Shown in pieces: positions 63,442 through 64,000 of a stretch of DNA of 64,000 nucleotides. A program made the translations under genes and the position numbers. The stretch spans positions 806,001 to 870,000 of the forward strand of contig NZ_AQXQ01000012.1 in assembly GCF_000376865.1 (NCBI RefSeq). Reading direction: 5' to 3'. Positions within the stretch are counted from its first letter, which is position 1; every line of letters starts with the position of its first letter. The notes beneath the pieces were generated by a model. That model made no database searches, was not told where the DNA came from, and saw nothing but the letters and a program-made list of their open reading frames with translations. Source of the stretch: Thioalkalivibrio sp. ALJ7 (GTDB lineage: Bacteria > Pseudomonadota > Gammaproteobacteria > Ectothiorhodospirales > Ectothiorhodospiraceae).

Positions 63442-64000
63442 CTAGCGACCCAACACCTTGGTCACCTTGTTCTGTCGCAGACGGTAGGCATCCGGCATAC
63501 CGGAACCCAGCAGAGGCCGCAGGTACATGCGGAAGGCATCGGTAACATCGGTGCCAGAGGCATCGATAAACTCGTCCGGCATCACCTTGGTCTTGCCCGC
63601 CACGGCCTCCAATGGGACGTATTCGTAGTCCACCGAGTAAAAGCCGGTGCGCTTGATCGCCACCGAGCCGTCCCGGCCTTCCCACATCGCGAACTGCACG
63701 GCCTTCTCGCCCACCTCACGGGCCTCGCGCTGGTCGACGTCCGAGACGCAGCCAATGAACGCCCGCTGCAGATAACCGAAGGTATCCCCGCGCACGCGTT
63801 TCACGCCGAGCTTGTCGCGGATCTCGCCACACAGCATGTCGGCCAGGGCACCGGTACCCGAGAGCTGCACATTGCCGTGCGCGTCCTTCTCGACATCCTT
63901 GGCCAGCTTGGTCGCGATGGGTTCGTCATTAGCATCGTGGATGCCTTCACTGACCGCAATCACGCAACGGCCGTAGCGGTCCATGGTCGCCTTCACATCC
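63442..64000 (-). CDS. pyrophosphate-dependent 6-phosphofructokinase (N-terminal part beyond window)
   Basis: The C-terminal 186 residues are visible; the gene begins outside the window. LGVKRVRGDTFGYLQRAFIG and VSDVDQREAREVGEKAVQFA are characteristic of the PPi-using PfkA group of methylotrophs and autotrophs, and GSVAIKRTGFYSVDYEYVPLEAVAG continues the domain. The enzyme phosphorylates fructose 6-phosphate reversibly with pyrophosphate and may also act on sedoheptulose 7-phosphate or ribulose 5-phosphate. Assignment is to the family; PPi use is inferred from the sequence group. Confidence 0.85.
   Translation of the reverse strand, partial: DVKATMDRYGRCVIAVSEGIHDANDEPIATKLAKDVEKDAHGNVQLSGTGALADMLCGEIRDKLGVKRVRGDTFGYLQRAFIGCVSDVDQREAREVGEKAVQFAMWEGRDGSVAIKRTGFYSVDYEYVPLEAVAGKTKVMPDEFIDASGTDVTDAFRMYLRPLLGSGMPDAYRLRQNKVTKVLGR

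Overview
The window is high-GC and gene-dense. It looks like a chromosomal segment of a haloalkaliphilic, sulfur-oxidising gammaproteobacterium of the Thioalkalivibrio / Ectothiorhodospiraceae type. That placement is an inference from gene content: reverse (oxidative) aprMBA and sat, two soeABC-type sulfite dehydrogenase sets, a complete cbb3 oxidase locus (ccoNOQPGHIS), a BCCT osmolyte transporter, a PPi-type phosphofructokinase, very acidic extracytoplasmic linkers, and the gammaproteobacterial rsmD-M16-M16 | ftsYEX-rpoH order. There are no insertion sequences, phage genes or CRISPR arrays.

Layout. 1-6.3 kb: rluE (cut by the window edge), a DUF1007 protein, a 5'-3' exonuclease, malate dehydrogenase, malic enzyme, an M48 lipoprotein protease, an SNase-like protein and rpmE, all on the minus strand. 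6.7-9.2 kb: a 3-hydroxyisobutyrate-dehydrogenase-like enzyme and a BCCT transporter. 9.4-16.3 kb: rsmD and an M16 peptidase pair, divergent from ftsY-ftsE-ftsX and rpoH; rpoH carries a near-perfect CIRCE element in its leader. 16.4-25.6 kb: the whole cbb3 oxidase operon on the minus strand, with a consensus FNR/ANR box upstream and an unannotated 33-residue membrane peptide at its end. 25.6-33.9 kb: bioC-bioH, plsY, tsaD, a MidA-type methyltransferase head-to-head with folM, ubiK, comM/yifB and a dihaem cytochrome c. 34.1-34.5 kb: tRNA-Arg(CCG), then a 44-residue membrane peptide behind a second FNR/ANR box identical to the cco one. 34.6-40.6 kb: soeCBA (first set, minus strand) divergent from moaA. 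40.6-46.6 kb: universal stress protein, SulP transporter, rhomboid protease and TonB receptor, with three copies of an inverted-repeat family between them. 46.7-56 kb: porin, then the apr locus (aprM-aprB-aprA and three small downstream genes), divergent from sat, then a CBS protein and a phosphoesterase. 56.4-63.3 kb: the second soeABC set, an unrecognised 391-residue protein, and adk. The window ends inside a PPi-phosphofructokinase gene.

How the genes fit together. Sulfite made by sulfur oxidation can be oxidised in the cytoplasm by two routes encoded side by side: directly by SoeABC (two paralogous sets, with moaA for the molybdenum cofactor), or indirectly through APS by AprBA with the AprM membrane partner, followed by ATP sulfurylase. 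Electrons would pass through the quinone pool and c-type cytochromes to the cbb3 oxidase. The most interesting unexplained items are the CIRCE-controlled rpoH, the two tiny membrane proteins tied to the cbb3 oxidase by position or by a shared FNR box (candidate CcoM-like subunits), the three-gene accessory module behind aprMBA, and a long structured element between soeA and soeB of the second set.
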